This document shows positions 32,161-42,269 of a DNA stretch of 64,000 bases, piece after piece; positions within the stretch are counted from its first letter, which is position 1; every line of letters starts with the position of its first letter. Both the position numbers and the translations under genes were made by a program. The notes under the pieces were generated by a model, which saw nothing but the letters and a program-made list of their open reading frames with translations, did not search any database and was not told the origin of the DNA. Source of the DNA: JAOUEA01 sp963810915 (GTDB taxonomy: Bacteria; Actinomycetota; UBA4738; HRBIN12); contig CAWEPH010000001.1 of the NCBI GenBank assembly GCA_963810915.1, positions 186,001-250,000 on the forward strand, written 5' to 3'.

Positions 32161-33266
32161 GGCCGAAGGGCGGGGCGGTCGAGCCGGAACCGCTCCATCG
32201 GGAAGGGCGGGGACGCGCCCGTGACGAGATCCGCGATCGCGATGCCCATCAACGGCACGAACTTGAAGCCGTGGCCGCTGCACGGCGAGGCCACCACGAG
32301 CGGCCCCACCCTGTCCAGCACGAAATCCTCGTCAGGAGTGTTCGTGTAGAGACAGGTGTCGATCCGGTCCAGACGTCGGCTGGGGGCAAGGCGTTCATCC
32401 ACGTACGCGGCGACGCGGTCCAAGCGGTCGGGGTCCGGCGGGTGATGCGGGTCCTCCGCGTCGACCGTGCGCCCCGAATGGTGCAGCCCGACCTTGAACG
32501 CGCCGACGTCCCATGGGTCCGGCACCATGTAGGGCGGCGTCACGCGACCCACCCCCCAGTCGATCAGGGTCGGCAGGGGCTCCGGCGCCTCGAGGGTGTA
32601 ATAGGAGACCTGCTCTTGCGTGGGGACGAGCGGGAGGTCGAGGCCGGCGGTGCGCAGGAGCGGGGCGGCCCAGGCGCCGGCGCTGACCACGGCGACCTCA
32701 GCGCCGAAGCGATCGCCGGCGCCTGTCGTGACCGTGACCCGGTCGCCGTCCGGTTCCACACGGGTGACGACGGTCTCCTCCATCACCGAGGCACCCGCCT
32801 CGGCCGCCAGCCGCGCCTGCGTCACGACGGTCTCCGCCGCGCGCACCACGCCCCCCTCCGCCTGGTAGAGCACCTCCGCCCCGTCGGGGAGCCGAAGGGC
32901 GGGCCAGTGCTCGCGTGCCTCGGCGCCGGAGAGGACCTCGTGCGGAACCCCGGCCTCCGTCAAGGCGTCGATCGCCTCCCGGCCGCGGTCGACGTCGATG
33001 CCGCCCGTGACCCGCAGCAACTCCTCGCCGGAGGCGTCCTGCAGCTCGTCCCACGGGGCGCGCGCCGCTCGCGCCATGCGCACGTAGCCGGGGTCGTCGT
33101 AGACGTAGCGGAAGATGCGCGTGGGACCGCCCGAGCTGCCGAGGGCGTGGCCGAGGGTGTGCCGCTCCAACAACAGCGTGCGGCGCCCGCGCAGCGCCAG
33201 TTGGCGGGCCGCCGCGGTCCCCATGGCGCCGCCGCCCACCACGATCACGTCGAAGCGCTCGCTCAT
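32157..33266 (-). CDS. Sarcosine oxidase/N-methyltryptophan oxidase-like FAD enzyme
   Basis: A 369-residue flavoenzyme of the monomeric sarcosine oxidase family. The FAD dinucleotide motif is VVGGGAMGTAAARQLALRG at the N-terminus. The Cys that carries covalent FAD in MSOX is conserved in DTCLYTNTPDEDF (near residue 305), and CSGHGFKFVP closes the flavin site. It should oxidise an N-methyl amino acid to imine with H2O2 release. The substrate is not fixed. The start ATG is at 33266. Its stop overlaps the MarR gene end by 4 nt. Confidence 0.88.
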   Translation of the reverse strand: MSERFDVIVVGGGAMGTAAARQLALRGRRTLLLERHTLGHALGSSGGPTRIFRYVYDDPGYVRMARAARAPWDELQDASGEELLRVTGGIDVDRGREAIDALTEAGVPHEVLSGAEAREHWPALRLPDGAEVLYQAEGGVVRAAETVVTQARLAAEAGASVMEETVVTRVEPDGDRVTVTTGAGDRFGAEVAVVSAGAWAAPLLRTAGLDLPLVPTQEQVSYYTLEAPEPLPTLIDWGVGRVTPPYMVPDPWDVGAFKVGLHHSGRTVDAEDPHHPPDPDRLDRVAAYVDERLAPSRRLDRIDTCLYTNTPDEDFVLDRVGPLVVASPCSGHGFKFVPLMGIAIADLVTGASPPFPMERFRLDRPALRP

Positions 33267-33298
33267 GGCGCGCAGCCTAGCGGCTCGCGCACCCGGCT

Positions 33299-35419
33299 TC
33301 AGTCGATCGGGAACGTCTCGATGCGGGCGGGACCGAGCGCCCCGGCCTCGCCCGCAACCCGCACGTCGACCTCGCGACGCGGATGCGGATTCCACAGGCG
33401 GATCTCGCGACGTCCTTCCCGTCTGCGGATGCCCGAGAGCTGCGCGTCGCCCTCGATCCGGGCGAAGGCGCCCGTCGACGGATACTCCCCGCCACCCGAG
33501 GCCGGCGCCTCGGCGATCGGGAGCGCGAAGCGCTCCCACTGCGCGAGGAGGTCCTCGCGACGCGCACCCGGCCAGACCCCCAGCGAGAAGACGGTCTCGC
33601 CAGGCATCTGCGCCTCGGGGGTCGGGGTCTGCGGGCCCGCCTCGAACGGTCTCGTGGCGAGGGTGTCGGCGCTGATCCGGCCCACGCAGCGCAGCAGCGT
33701 CAGGGCGATCGCCGGGTCCTGCGTGATCTCGTACTCGAAGACCCCTTCGTGCAGCACGGCGGTGGCACCCGCCATCACGACCCCGCGTGCGGGCCACGTG
33801 GCGGATGCCGCCTCGATCGAGCTCCCCTCGCCCACGAGGGGCCGCTCGACCAGCTCGAACGGCGCGCCGGCCAACGAGCCGTCCGCGGCGGCATCCAGAC
33901 CCACGTGGATGCGCACCCGGTGATCGGATCGCTCGTTGTGGATCACGCCCTCGATCCGCAGGAACCGCTCGCCCACGCGCCGCACGATCCGCATCAGCGC
34001 CCGGCACCCCTCCCACGTCACCTCCACCTCGTGGCCGCGCACCTCCACGCGATGCGGGCCCTTCGGGATCTGGTCCTCGCGCGCATAACAGAAGTTGTAG
34101 AGGTCCCCCACGTCGGCCTCGTCGAAGAAGCGCAGCGCCGTGCCCTCGGCCGAAACGCCGGCGCCGTCCGGCAGGACCTCGATCTCCACGGGGACCGTCA
34201 CCGGGTCGTGGCCCGCCGGGACCACGGTCCAGCCGTTGCCCGGCACGCCCTCACGCTCGAACGGCGAGGGGTTGAAGCGGATCAGCCCGCCTTCGCGCAC
34301 GCGCGAGCCGAACGACGTGAGGGCGCGTTCCACGATGTCCTCGCCGATCGTGCGCACCTCCACGAACCGCGCGTCGACGTCGCGGGCCACCTGATCGTGG
34401 GAGCAGCCGCAGGCGGAGTCGTGGGCTCCGTTCCACAGCAGCAGCGTCCAGGCGTGGTCGAGCTCCTCCTGCGGCCAGCCGAAGCCCGGGACCTGCGCCG
34501 CGAGCGGCTCGGCGTAGCGCTCGATCAGGGCCTCCACGCGACCGCGCTCGCGCTTCTGGCTCACGCGCGCGGAGTACACGTTCGGAAGGAGATGCGCGCG
34601 CGCGGACGACCGCAGCTCGCCCCGCCAGATCGGCAGCTCCTCGAGCCGCTGGCCGTGCACGTGGGACGCGATCCCCGCGATCGTGGCGTCGATGTCCGGC
34701 GCGAAGGCCTGCGCCGCCGCCAATCGATCGGGGAGCGTCGCATCGGGCCCGGCGTGGTCGTACCCGACCATGATCACCACGCGATCGCTCGTGCGGAACG
34801 GGGACAGCCGTTCGACGCTGCGTTCCAGGGCGTCCGCGAGCTCGGCCGGCTCCACCGCCCGTTCGAAGCTCTCGCCGTTGAAGTAGCCGAAGACCATGTA
34901 CTCGGTGAGCACCCGCGAGCCGTCCGGCGCCTCCCACCAGAACGCGGTGCGGTCGACCTGCTCGGGCACGCCGCGCCAAACCATCGCGCGCTCGAGCCCG
35001 CCCTCACGCAGGATCTGCGGCATCTGGCCGATGTGTCCGAACTGGTCGGGCATGTACCCGACGTCGAGGGCCCGGTCGCCGGCGATCGCGCGCGCGCGGG
35101 CGAGCCCCATCTCGAGGTTGCGGATGTGCGACTCCCCTGAGGTGAGGAACTCGTCCATCTGCGTCACCCACGGGCCGACCGAGAGCTGCCCACTCGCGGC
35201 GAGCCGCTCGATGTCTCGGCGCCGTTCCGGCCTGCGCTCGAGGTAGTCGTCGATCATCGCGGTCTGGCCGTCGAGGTGGAAGTGCGGGAACCCCGCGTCC
35301 GCCAGCTCGATCAGGGTGTCCATCATCGCCACGAGGCGTTCGGAGAAGACGCTGAAGGGCTCGTACCACTCGCGATCCCAATGGGTGTGCGGCACGAGGG
35401 TGATCGTCGTCGACCCCAT
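33299..35419 (-). CDS. Glycoside hydrolase family 38 alpha-mannosidase
   Basis: A 706-residue cytoplasmic GH38 enzyme similar in layout to MngB. The zinc-binding start HTHWDREWY is at residues 12-20, and the catalytic nucleophile Asp lies in YMPDQFGHIGQMPQ (near 124). The middle GAHDSACGCSHDQVARDVD is the third zinc/helical region. C-terminal beta domains follow. There is no signal peptide. It should release alpha-mannose, or act on 2-O-mannosyl-glycerate or similar. Upstream of the oxidase gene on the same strand with a 32-nt gap, so possibly one transcript. Start ATG 35419. Confidence 0.92.
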   Translation of the reverse strand: MGSTTITLVPHTHWDREWYEPFSVFSERLVAMMDTLIELADAGFPHFHLDGQTAMIDDYLERRPERRRDIERLAASGQLSVGPWVTQMDEFLTSGESHIRNLEMGLARARAIAGDRALDVGYMPDQFGHIGQMPQILREGGLERAMVWRGVPEQVDRTAFWWEAPDGSRVLTEYMVFGYFNGESFERAVEPAELADALERSVERLSPFRTSDRVVIMVGYDHAGPDATLPDRLAAAQAFAPDIDATIAGIASHVHGQRLEELPIWRGELRSSARAHLLPNVYSARVSQKRERGRVEALIERYAEPLAAQVPGFGWPQEELDHAWTLLLWNGAHDSACGCSHDQVARDVDARFVEVRTIGEDIVERALTSFGSRVREGGLIRFNPSPFEREGVPGNGWTVVPAGHDPVTVPVEIEVLPDGAGVSAEGTALRFFDEADVGDLYNFCYAREDQIPKGPHRVEVRGHEVEVTWEGCRALMRIVRRVGERFLRIEGVIHNERSDHRVRIHVGLDAAADGSLAGAPFELVERPLVGEGSSIEAASATWPARGVVMAGATAVLHEGVFEYEITQDPAIALTLLRCVGRISADTLATRPFEAGPQTPTPEAQMPGETVFSLGVWPGARREDLLAQWERFALPIAEAPASGGGEYPSTGAFARIEGDAQLSGIRRREGRREIRLWNPHPRREVDVRVAGEAGALGPARIETFPID

Positions 35420-35493
35420 CCGCGGAGTCTCGCACGGAACGACACGACGGGGTCGAGCCGGGACGTAACGCGGGTCGGGGGTAGCATGGCCGG

Positions 35494-35985
35494 ATGCCGG
35501 AGGAAGCCCAGGGCAAGACCGGGGTGCCCAGTCCCACCCGACAGAAGCCGGAGCGTCCGCGCGACAGGCTCGGGCGCCCGTTGGACTGGGGCGCGACCAA
35601 CGAGCTGGTGCTGGAAGACTTCGACGCGCTCAGCATCGAGGAGAACCACGAGCTGGGACGGCGACACGCACGAGAAGGGCGCTATTTCCCTGCGCACGAG
35701 GCGTGGGAGACCGCGTGGAAGCAGGCCCGGGACACCGACGACGCCGAGTTCTTCAAGGGGCTCTCGCAGATGGGCGCCGGATACGTCCACTTGCAGCGGG
35801 GGAACGCGCACGGCGCCGTCACCCTGCTGCGCAGGGCCTCCCGGCGCGTGGTCGCGTACCCGGACGGACACCTGGGGATCCGCACGCAGGCGTTGCACGA
35901 CAAGCTGGAGGCGGACGCCTCCCGGGTCGAACGTGGGGGCCTGGTGCCCGGAGAAGACGTGACCTTCGGCCCCCCCGACGTCTAG
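35494..35985 (+). CDS. DUF309-family protein
   Basis: A 163-residue protein with a basic, disordered N-terminus (1-45) and a DUF309 helical domain: GRRHAREGRYFPAHEAWETA with the paired H-E-x-x-W motif, FFKGLSQMGAGYVHLQRGN and ALLRRAS-type ending. Members of this family are of unknown function; the His/Glu helices suggest a metal or ligand site. It is followed by a methyltransferase gene 35 nt downstream. Confidence 0.8.
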   Translation: MPEEAQGKTGVPSPTRQKPERPRDRLGRPLDWGATNELVLEDFDALSIEENHELGRRHAREGRYFPAHEAWETAWKQARDTDDAEFFKGLSQMGAGYVHLQRGNAHGAVTLLRRASRRVVAYPDGHLGIRTQALHDKLEADASRVERGGLVPGEDVTFGPPDV

Positions 35986-36020
35986 CGGAAGCCCGCTCCG
36001 TACGTGTAGCCTTGGCCGGC

Positions 36021-36740
36021 ATGAGCCAGACCGTCGAGACCGAGGTCCAGTGGAAGGGCCGCACCGGCCCCTTCAGCGTGCTCGTCCGTCCGGGGGTCTT
36101 CAGCCCGACCAGCACGAGCCGCACGCTCGCCGATGCCCTGGAGATCGGGCCCGAGGACACGGTGATCGACGTGGGGTGCGGCAGCGGCGTGCTGGCCTTC
36201 GTGGCGGCACGGCTGGGCGCGAAGAAGGTCTACGGCTGCGATCTGTCGGAGCGCGCCGTAGAGGCCGCGCGGGAGAACGCAGCGCGCCTGGGTCTGCAGG
36301 ACATCTGTGAGTTCCGTGCGGGGAACCTCCTCGAGCCGGTGCGCGACGTGCACGCCACGGTCCTGATCGGCGACGTCTCCGGCATCCCGGACGAGCTCGC
36401 CAAGGTCACCGGCTGGTTCCAGGACGTTCCGGCCGGGGGACCGACGGGAGCGGAGCTCCCCCGACAGCTCCTCGAGTCGCTCGGGGACACGCTGGAGCCC
36501 GGCGGCCGCCTCTACCTGCCCACCGGCACCCTGCAGGACGAGCAGTCCATCCTGCGCGCGGCGCGGGTGGTCTTCGGCGACAACATGGAGCCGGTGCTCG
36601 AACGCGAGTTCCCGCTCCCGGATCTGGTGGCGAAGGCGCAGTCAACGGCGCGGATGATGAAGGATGGGCTCCTCGAGCTCCACCGCCGCGGCAGTCGCCT
36701 GCTCTGGAGCCTTCGGATCTGGCGCTGCGTCCGCACCTAG
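36021..36740 (+). CDS. Class I SAM-dependent methyltransferase
   Basis: A 239-residue Rossmann-fold methyltransferase. Motif I is VIDVGCGSGVLAFVAA (near residue 55) and motif II acidic strand VYGCDLSERAVE; a post-I helix RENAARLGLQD follows. The closest general resemblance is to PrmA/ribosomal-protein-type methyltransferases, but the family-specific NPPY motif is absent (GDVSGIPDE instead), so the substrate is unknown. The ATG at 36021 matches the family N-terminus. The stop overlaps the end of the convergent K+ channel gene. Confidence 0.82.
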   Translation: MSQTVETEVQWKGRTGPFSVLVRPGVFSPTSTSRTLADALEIGPEDTVIDVGCGSGVLAFVAARLGAKKVYGCDLSERAVEAARENAARLGLQDICEFRAGNLLEPVRDVHATVLIGDVSGIPDELAKVTGWFQDVPAGGPTGAELPRQLLESLGDTLEPGGRLYLPTGTLQDEQSILRAARVVFGDNMEPVLEREFPLPDLVAKAQSTARMMKDGLLELHRRGSRLLWSLRIWRCVRT

Positions 36741-37470
36741 CCCTCCGAGGACCCCTCTCGCTCGAGCCCGTCGCTTGGGCGTCCACGCCGTGATCACCTT
36801 GGCGATGGCCGTCGCCAGGAAGAGCTGTCCGAGGAGCATCTCGCCGACCGCCATCGTCTGACCGGGGTTGGAGGCCGGCACGAGGTTGCCGTACCCGGTG
36901 GTGGTGAGCGTCGTGAAGCTGAAGAAGAGGGTCTGGGCCGTGGTGCCGTCGCCGGCCGGAGCCGAAGAAGGTGGCGTCCTGCAGCTGTCCCGTCAGCCGG
37001 TAGGTGAACGCGAAGAGCATCCCGATCAGCAGGTACGCGGCGATCGCTCCGAGGAAGGTCTCGCCGTCGACGCTGCTGCGCATCGACGAGGTTCCGCACG
37101 ATCGACAGCGGCGCGATCAGGTAGAGCACGACGCTCGCGGCGAGGACGAAGTTGGAGGTCCCCCGCGACGTGTCGAGCACCGGGGCGAGGAGCGCGACCG
37201 CCGATGGCGAGCACCAGCAGGACGTCGGCGACCAGTCGCGCGGAGCGCCGAGCCCGAGAGGTCTTCAGGGCGAACCAGACCGTGGCGACCTGCACGACGA
37301 CGACCACGCGAGGCGCCCCACTCGGCCTCGACCGCGACCGAGACCACGTAGGTGACCAAGATCAGCAGGACCACCAGGCCGTAGCTGTCGGGCGCGTAGA
37401 AGCGCGACAGCAGGCGGCCGCCCCTGCGGGGCGGTACGGTGGCGTCCGGTTCCGGCGGTTCGGCGTTCAT
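36737..37470 (-). CDS. Two-pore-helix K+ channel (ion channel), with frameshifts
   Basis: A potassium channel of about 242 residues once about five single-base insertions are removed. Pieces in order: MNAEPPEPDAT...YGLVVLLILVTYVVS, VVVVVQVATVWFAL, RGTSNFVLAASVVLYLIAPL, AAYLLIGMLFAFTYRL, the selectivity filter TTTGYGNLVP and TMAVGEMLLGQLFLATAIAK. The apparent shifts are near 37311, 37201, 37084, 36957 and 36768. The 734-nt span minus five is exactly 243 codons. Each shift is +1. The end near 36737 is less certain than the rest: without the last correction the frame would run 95 nt into the convergent methyltransferase. Confidence 0.75.
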
Positions 37471-37538
37471 GCGCCGGAGTCTAGACCGGGCCGACGGGGT
37501 ACTCGGGAGCACCGCCTCGGTGCGGAAGGAGCGTGATC

Positions 37539-38069
37539 ATGTCCGTCATGGGTCCGGCGTACGAGATCGGCGTGGTGACGTTCAAGGGGTCGAGCGCCGC
37601 GGAGTCCCTCGTCGCGTCGCTGCGCGAGCGCGGGGCGGTGGGCACCTCGAACGAGGTGGGCATCATCGAGCACCACGCGTCGGGACGCTACAGCGTGCAC
37701 AGCTACACGGCCGAGCACACGCGCGGACACCACGCCGGGGCGGGTGCGCTGGTGGGCGCGCTCGCGGGCGCGCTCTTGATGGGCCCGTTCGGGCTCCTGG
37801 CCGGCCTCTTCGGGGGCGGCCTGGTGGGCGCGAGCATGGGCGGTGCCAAGGCGCACGACCTCGAGCTGAGCGACGCCTTCACGCAGCGGCTGAAGGAGGC
37901 GCTGCCGCCCGACTCGTCCGCGGTGCTGGTGGTGGGCGAGCCCGACACGGTCGAGCAACTGATGGGCGAGATCCACAGCAGCGACGCCGTGTCGACGATG
38001 GAGCTCCGCGAGCCGCTCACGGACGCGCAGGTCGCGGCCGTCCAACAGGCCCTCGAGAAGGACGCCTGA
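37539..38069 (+). CDS. DUF1269-like protein with glycine-zipper membrane region
   Basis: A 176-residue protein. An N-terminal alpha/beta domain (about 1-50) precedes a Gly-rich hydrophobic hairpin (about 65-105: GALVGALAGALLMGPFGLLA and GGGLVGASMGG), then a second alpha/beta domain with SSAVLVVGEPDTVEQ. This layout resembles DUF1269 membrane-associated proteins of unknown function. ATG 37539 has GGAAGGAG upstream; GTG 37533 is an alternative. It is intact although neighbours on both sides carry frameshifts. Confidence 0.75.
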   Translation: MSVMGPAYEIGVVTFKGSSAAESLVASLRERGAVGTSNEVGIIEHHASGRYSVHSYTAEHTRGHHAGAGALVGALAGALLMGPFGLLAGLFGGGLVGASMGGAKAHDLELSDAFTQRLKEALPPDSSAVLVVGEPDTVEQLMGEIHSSDAVSTMELREPLTDAQVAAVQQALEKDA

Positions 38070-38082
38070 GCGCCGGAAGGGG

Positions 38083-38466
38083 TCAGTTCCGGCTTTCGCG
38101 CATCAAGCCGTAGATCGCGTAGCCCATCAGCGCCACGCCCGGCGCTAGCAGGATCAGCCCGTACACGAGGCTCGCCCCCACCGTGATCACGCCGAGCACC
38201 AGGAAGACCGGCCAGGCGCTCGCCATCGGGAACGACCCCACGGCCTCGCCCGCGGCGGCTCCCGGGTCGGCGTCGCGCTCGTCCTCCGCACGCGGCGCGC
38301 GCAGGATCCCGCGACGCGAGATCCAGGTGGCCACGATCAGCGGCATCAGGCCGAGGGCCCACAGCAGGACGGCGCCGGTCGCCTCGTACGTGATGAACCA
38401 GTAGATCGTGCCGAGCGCGATCGCGAAGACGCACAGCACCCACAGGTAGCGCGTGGCGGTCCTCAC
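38083..38466 (-). CDS. ctaF: Cytochrome c oxidase subunit IV (CtaF)
   Basis: A 127-residue actinobacterial aa3-oxidase subunit IV. Four hydrophobic helices (about 7-26, 29-46, 76-93 and 97-119) with the basic start RTATRYLWVLCVF. The GTG start overlaps the ctaD stop as GTGA. Last gene of the ctaE-qcrCAB-ctaCDF run. It ends 13 nt from the convergent DUF1269-like gene. Frame intact. Confidence 0.85.
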   Translation of the reverse strand: MRTATRYLWVLCVFAIALGTIYWFITYEATGAVLLWALGLMPLIVATWISRRGILRAPRAEDERDADPGAAAGEAVGSFPMASAWPVFLVLGVITVGASLVYGLILLAPGVALMGYAIYGLMRESRN

Positions 38467-40107
38467 GGCGCCTCCCGGGGATGGTGCAGGTCGTAGGCCG
38501 GCCGGACCGAGCGGATCCGGGGCAGCGAGGCGAAGTTGTGCTCGGGCGGCGGCGACGTGGTGGCCCACTCCAGCGAGTACCCGTCCCACGGGTCGTCGCC
38601 GGCCGGCACGGGGTGGCGACGGGCGTGCCACACGTCGTACAAGAACAGCAGCACGCCGACCGTCATGATGCCCGCGCCGATCGTGGAGACGAGGTTGGGC
38701 GTGTCGAAGCCGAGGTTCGAGGGGTAGTCCACGATCCGCCGCTGCATGCCGCGCATGCCCACCACGAACTGCGGCCAGAAGGTCAGGTTGAAGCCCACCA
38801 GCATCAGGCAGAACACCCAGCGGCCGATCCGTTCCGAGAGCATGCGGCCGGTCATCTTCGGATGCCAGAAGTAGATCGCCGCGAAGATCCCGAAGACCGC
38901 TCCGCCCATCATCGTGTAGTGGAAGTGGGCGACGAGGAAGTAGGAGTCGGCGACCTGGAAGTCGATCGGCGCCGCCGCGAGCAGGACGCCCGTCACCCCG
39001 CCGATCAGGAAGTTGAACATGAAGCCGACCGCGAACAGCATCGGCACGGCCAGGCGGATCTTCCCCTCCCACATCGAGCCGATCCAGTTGAAGAACTTCA
39101 CGCCGGTGGGCACCGCGATCAGCAGCGTCATCGCGCTGAAGAACGGGTTGTCGACGGCGCCGGTCGTGAACATGTGGTGGGCCCAGACACCGGTGGAGAG
39201 CATCCCGATCGCGAGCGTCGCCAGGACGAAGCCCGCGTAGCCGAAGAGCGGCTTGCGGCTGAACACGGGGATGATCTCCGTGATCACGCCGAACATCGGC
39301 AGGATCAGGATGTAGACCTCGGGATGGCCCAGGAACCAGAAGAGGTGCTGGTAGATCACGGGATCGCCGCCGCCGAGGGGGTCGAACGCGAACCCTCCGA
39401 GCCGACGGTCGATCAGCAGCAGCACGAAGGCGGCCACCGCCGGCGGGAAGGCCACAAGGCCGAGCAGCGCCGTCACGACCATGTTCCAGGTGAAGATCGG
39501 CAGGCGCCACATCGTCATGCCGGGCGCGCGCAGCAGGAAGACGGTCGTGATGATGTTCACGCCGGTGAGGAGGGTGGCAACGGCCACCAACGCGATGCCC
39601 AAGATCCACAGGTCCGGCCCCACCCCCGGCGACATCCGCGCCTCGGACAGCGGCGTGTACGCGGTCCATCCCATCGCGGCGCCCCCGCCCGCCGAGGCAA
39701 ACGACGAGAGCAACACGAGGAGCCCACCTCCGACGAAGAACCAGTACGAGAGGGCGTTGAGCCGGGGGAACGCCATGTCGGGCGCGCCGATCTGCAACGG
39801 GATCAGGTAGTTGGCGAGGCCCGATCCGAACGGCGCGACGAACAGGAAGATCATCACGCGTCCCGTGGATGGTGAACAACGTGTTGTAGGCCTGGTTGCT
39901 GAGGAGCTGCCGACCGGGCTCGGCCAGCTCCGTGCGCATCGTGTCCGCGAGGGCGCCACCGATCAGGAAGAACGCGAACGCCGTGACGCAGTAGAGGATG
40001 CCGATCTTCTTGTGGTCGGTCGTCGTGAGCCAGGCGACCGGCCCCGACGCCTTGGGCGGCTCGGAGGGCTGCGCCGCGGCGTGCGGGCGTTCGACCGTCG
40101 TGCTCAC
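38463..40107 (-). CDS. ctaD: Cytochrome c oxidase subunit I (one apparent frameshift)
   Basis: The 547-residue heme-copper oxidase catalytic subunit, with about 12 transmembrane helices. CuB ligand motif WFLGHPEVYIL, the heme/CuB region SYFLVAHFHYTMMGG and the K-channel region are present. The GTG start at 40107 (STTVERPHAA) overlaps the ctaC stop. Near 39860 one extra base splits HGT from VMIFLFVAPFGSGL; removing it gives an uninterrupted family-length protein (1645 nt minus 1 is 548 codons). The remaining 1.4 kb is clean. Confidence 0.92.
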
Positions 40108-40863
40108 GGACTCGCCTCCGCCGAGGGTTGCGTCGCGAGCCAGGCTGAGAACTCCTGAGGCTCGACGACACGCACCGTGAAGGTCATGAAGGCGTGATTC
40201 AGCCCGCAGAACTCGGCGCAGACGCCCTGATACGAGCCGAGGTCGGTGGGCGTGAGATCGAACGCCGTCGTGCGTCCCGGGATCGCGTCGCGCTTGAAGA
40301 GGAATCCCGGGACCCAGAATGCGTGGATCACGTCGTTGGAGGTGAGGACCACGCGCGTCGTTCGCCCCAGCGGGAGCTCGATCGTCGGGCCCGCCACGCC
40401 GAGGCCGCTGGGGGGGCTCACCACGGTGGGCCCGGTGTCGCCGTAGGTGAAGTGCCACCCCCACGCGAACGCCTCGGCGTGCAGCGTAACGTCCGGCGAA
40501 GCGCTCACCGCGTCCACCCGATCCTCCGTTCGGAACGACAGCGCGAACAGCACCACGACGATCACGACCGGGATGAGCGGTGTAGACGACCTCGAGCGGG
40601 ACGTTGGCGTCGAAGGACCTGCCGCGCGCGTCCGCGGCGTCGCGCCTGCGGTGCCGGTACCGGATCAACGACCACGCGATCAGCCCGTAGACCAACGCCC
40701 CCACCACGATCCCGGCGATCATGAACGTCTGCCAGAGGCTGAAGATGTCCCGCCCTTGCTCGGTCCCGCCGCGCGGCATGCCGAACGACGACGAGCACGA
40801 CGCCGCGAACGCCCCCAGCGAGGTCGCGCCGACGACGCGGAGCAGCGACCGCCTCCTCCTCAT
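40104..40863 (-). CDS. ctaC: Cytochrome c oxidase subunit II (one apparent frameshift)
   Basis: A lipoprotein subunit II of about 252 residues. The lipobox FAASCSSS follows MRRRRSLLRVVGATSLG; a helix (MIAGIVVGALVYGLIAWSL) and a second one (IPVVIVVVLFALS) anchor it. The CuA site is intact as CAEFCGLNHAFM. Start ATG 40863 overlaps the qcrB stop (ATGA). One extra base near 40576 separates VVYTA from IPVVIV; removal joins both halves (760 nt minus 1). Electrons arrive at CuA from cytochrome cc of the bcc complex. Confidence 0.92.
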
Positions 40864-42269
40864 GGCGAGCGCTCCTCGCTCGCGCGCTCGAGGGGCGAGA
40901 CCTCGTGCTCCTCGTCGAAGCCGCCGGCCTCGGTCCGCCGGAACGTGACCCGGGCGGGATCGCGGATCGGCCGGATCGCGCGACGGCCGAGATCGCGGCA
41001 GATCCAGAAGGTGATCGCACCGGCCACCGCCGGCAACACGAAGACGAGGACGCGCAGCCAGGCGTTCAGCGTGTCCACCTCTACCTGGAGGTACTTGGCG
41101 AGGACGTCGTTGCTGCCCGCCAGCATCAGCACGACGAACCAGGTGATGCCCGCGGCGCCGATCGCGCTGCGCACCGGCGCCTCGCGCGGCCGCTGGGCGA
41201 AGTGGTGGGTGGCGCGATCCTTCGTGACGCGCGCCTCCAGGAACGGCCAGATCGCGAGCACGGTGAACACGATCCCCGGCAGCACCACCGCGAACAGGAA
41301 GAGGTTCCCGATCGAGTGGCCGAAGATGTGGAACTCCCAGTTCGGGGAGAGGCGCAGGATGCCTTCGAGCCACCCGGCGTAGAAGTCGGGCTGCGCCGGC
41401 GACGGGGCCTCGTACGGCACGAACCCGCCGTAGAGCCAGACGGGGTTGATCTGGAAGAGGCCGCCCAGGAACGCCAGGATCGCCCAGGTCAGGAAGGCCA
41501 CGCCGATGCTCTTCAGCGCGAACCGCGGCCACACCGGCGTGCCCGTGACGGTGTTCTCGGTGCGGCCGGGTCCGCGGTACTGGGTGTGGGTCTGGTGCCA
41601 GACCATCGCGAGGTGCGCGCCGAGCGTCGCCATCAGCAGCAGCGGGATCAGCAGCACGTGCATGATGAACAGGCGCGGCAGCAGTTCGGGCGAGGGGAAC
41701 TCGCCACCGAAGAAGAGGAACGCGAGCCAGGTCCCCACGAACGGGATCGAGAGCACGATCGAGTAGGTGATCCGCAGGCCGGTGCCGGACAGGAGGTCGT
41801 CGGGGAGCGAGTAGCCGGTGAACCCCGCGCCGATCCCGCTCAGCAGCAACGTGACCCCCGCGATCCAGCTCAGCTCCCGAGGCTTGCGGAACGCCCCCGT
41901 GAAGAAGACGCGCACGAGGTGCGCGACGAGCGACCACATGAACACGAGCGCCGCCCAATGGTGGATCTGGCGCATCACGAGCCCCGCGCGCACCTCGAAC
42001 GAGATCCGGAGCACCGACGCGTACGCCTGGGACACCGTCTGGCCCTGCAGCGGCGCGTAAGGCCCGACGTACGTCGTGGCCTCTGGCGAGGCGACGTAGA
42101 AGAACGTCAGGAAGATGCCCGTCAGCACCAGCAGCACGAAGCAGTAGAGGGTGACCTCGCCGAGCAGGAACGACCAGTGACCGGGGAACACCTTGCGCAG
42201 GTTCCGCTTCAGGAACGAGGTGCCGTCGAGCCGCTCGTCGACGCCGTCGACCAGCTTGCGCAGGATCAC
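40860..42269 (-). CDS. qcrB: Cytochrome bc1 subunit b (QcrB)
   Basis: A 469-residue cytochrome b of the actinobacterial bcc complex. The heme-b histidine pairs lie in QIHHWAALVFMWSLVAHL and the later MATLGAHLAMVWHQTH helix; the Qo motif here is the NPVWLYGG/PYEAPSP region. Extended C-terminal part with the GSNDVLAKYL segment seen in actinobacterial QcrB. GTG start overlaps the qcrA stop (GTGA). Entirely in frame over 1410 nt, in contrast to qcrA and qcrC. Confidence 0.93.
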   Translation of the reverse strand: MILRKLVDGVDERLDGTSFLKRNLRKVFPGHWSFLLGEVTLYCFVLLVLTGIFLTFFYVASPEATTYVGPYAPLQGQTVSQAYASVLRISFEVRAGLVMRQIHHWAALVFMWSLVAHLVRVFFTGAFRKPRELSWIAGVTLLLSGIGAGFTGYSLPDDLLSGTGLRITYSIVLSIPFVGTWLAFLFFGGEFPSPELLPRLFIMHVLLIPLLLMATLGAHLAMVWHQTHTQYRGPGRTENTVTGTPVWPRFALKSIGVAFLTWAILAFLGGLFQINPVWLYGGFVPYEAPSPAQPDFYAGWLEGILRLSPNWEFHIFGHSIGNLFLFAVVLPGIVFTVLAIWPFLEARVTKDRATHHFAQRPREAPVRSAIGAAGITWFVVLMLAGSNDVLAKYLQVEVDTLNAWLRVLVFVLPAVAGAITFWICRDLGRRAIRPIRDPARVTFRRTEAGGFDEEHEVSPLERASEERSP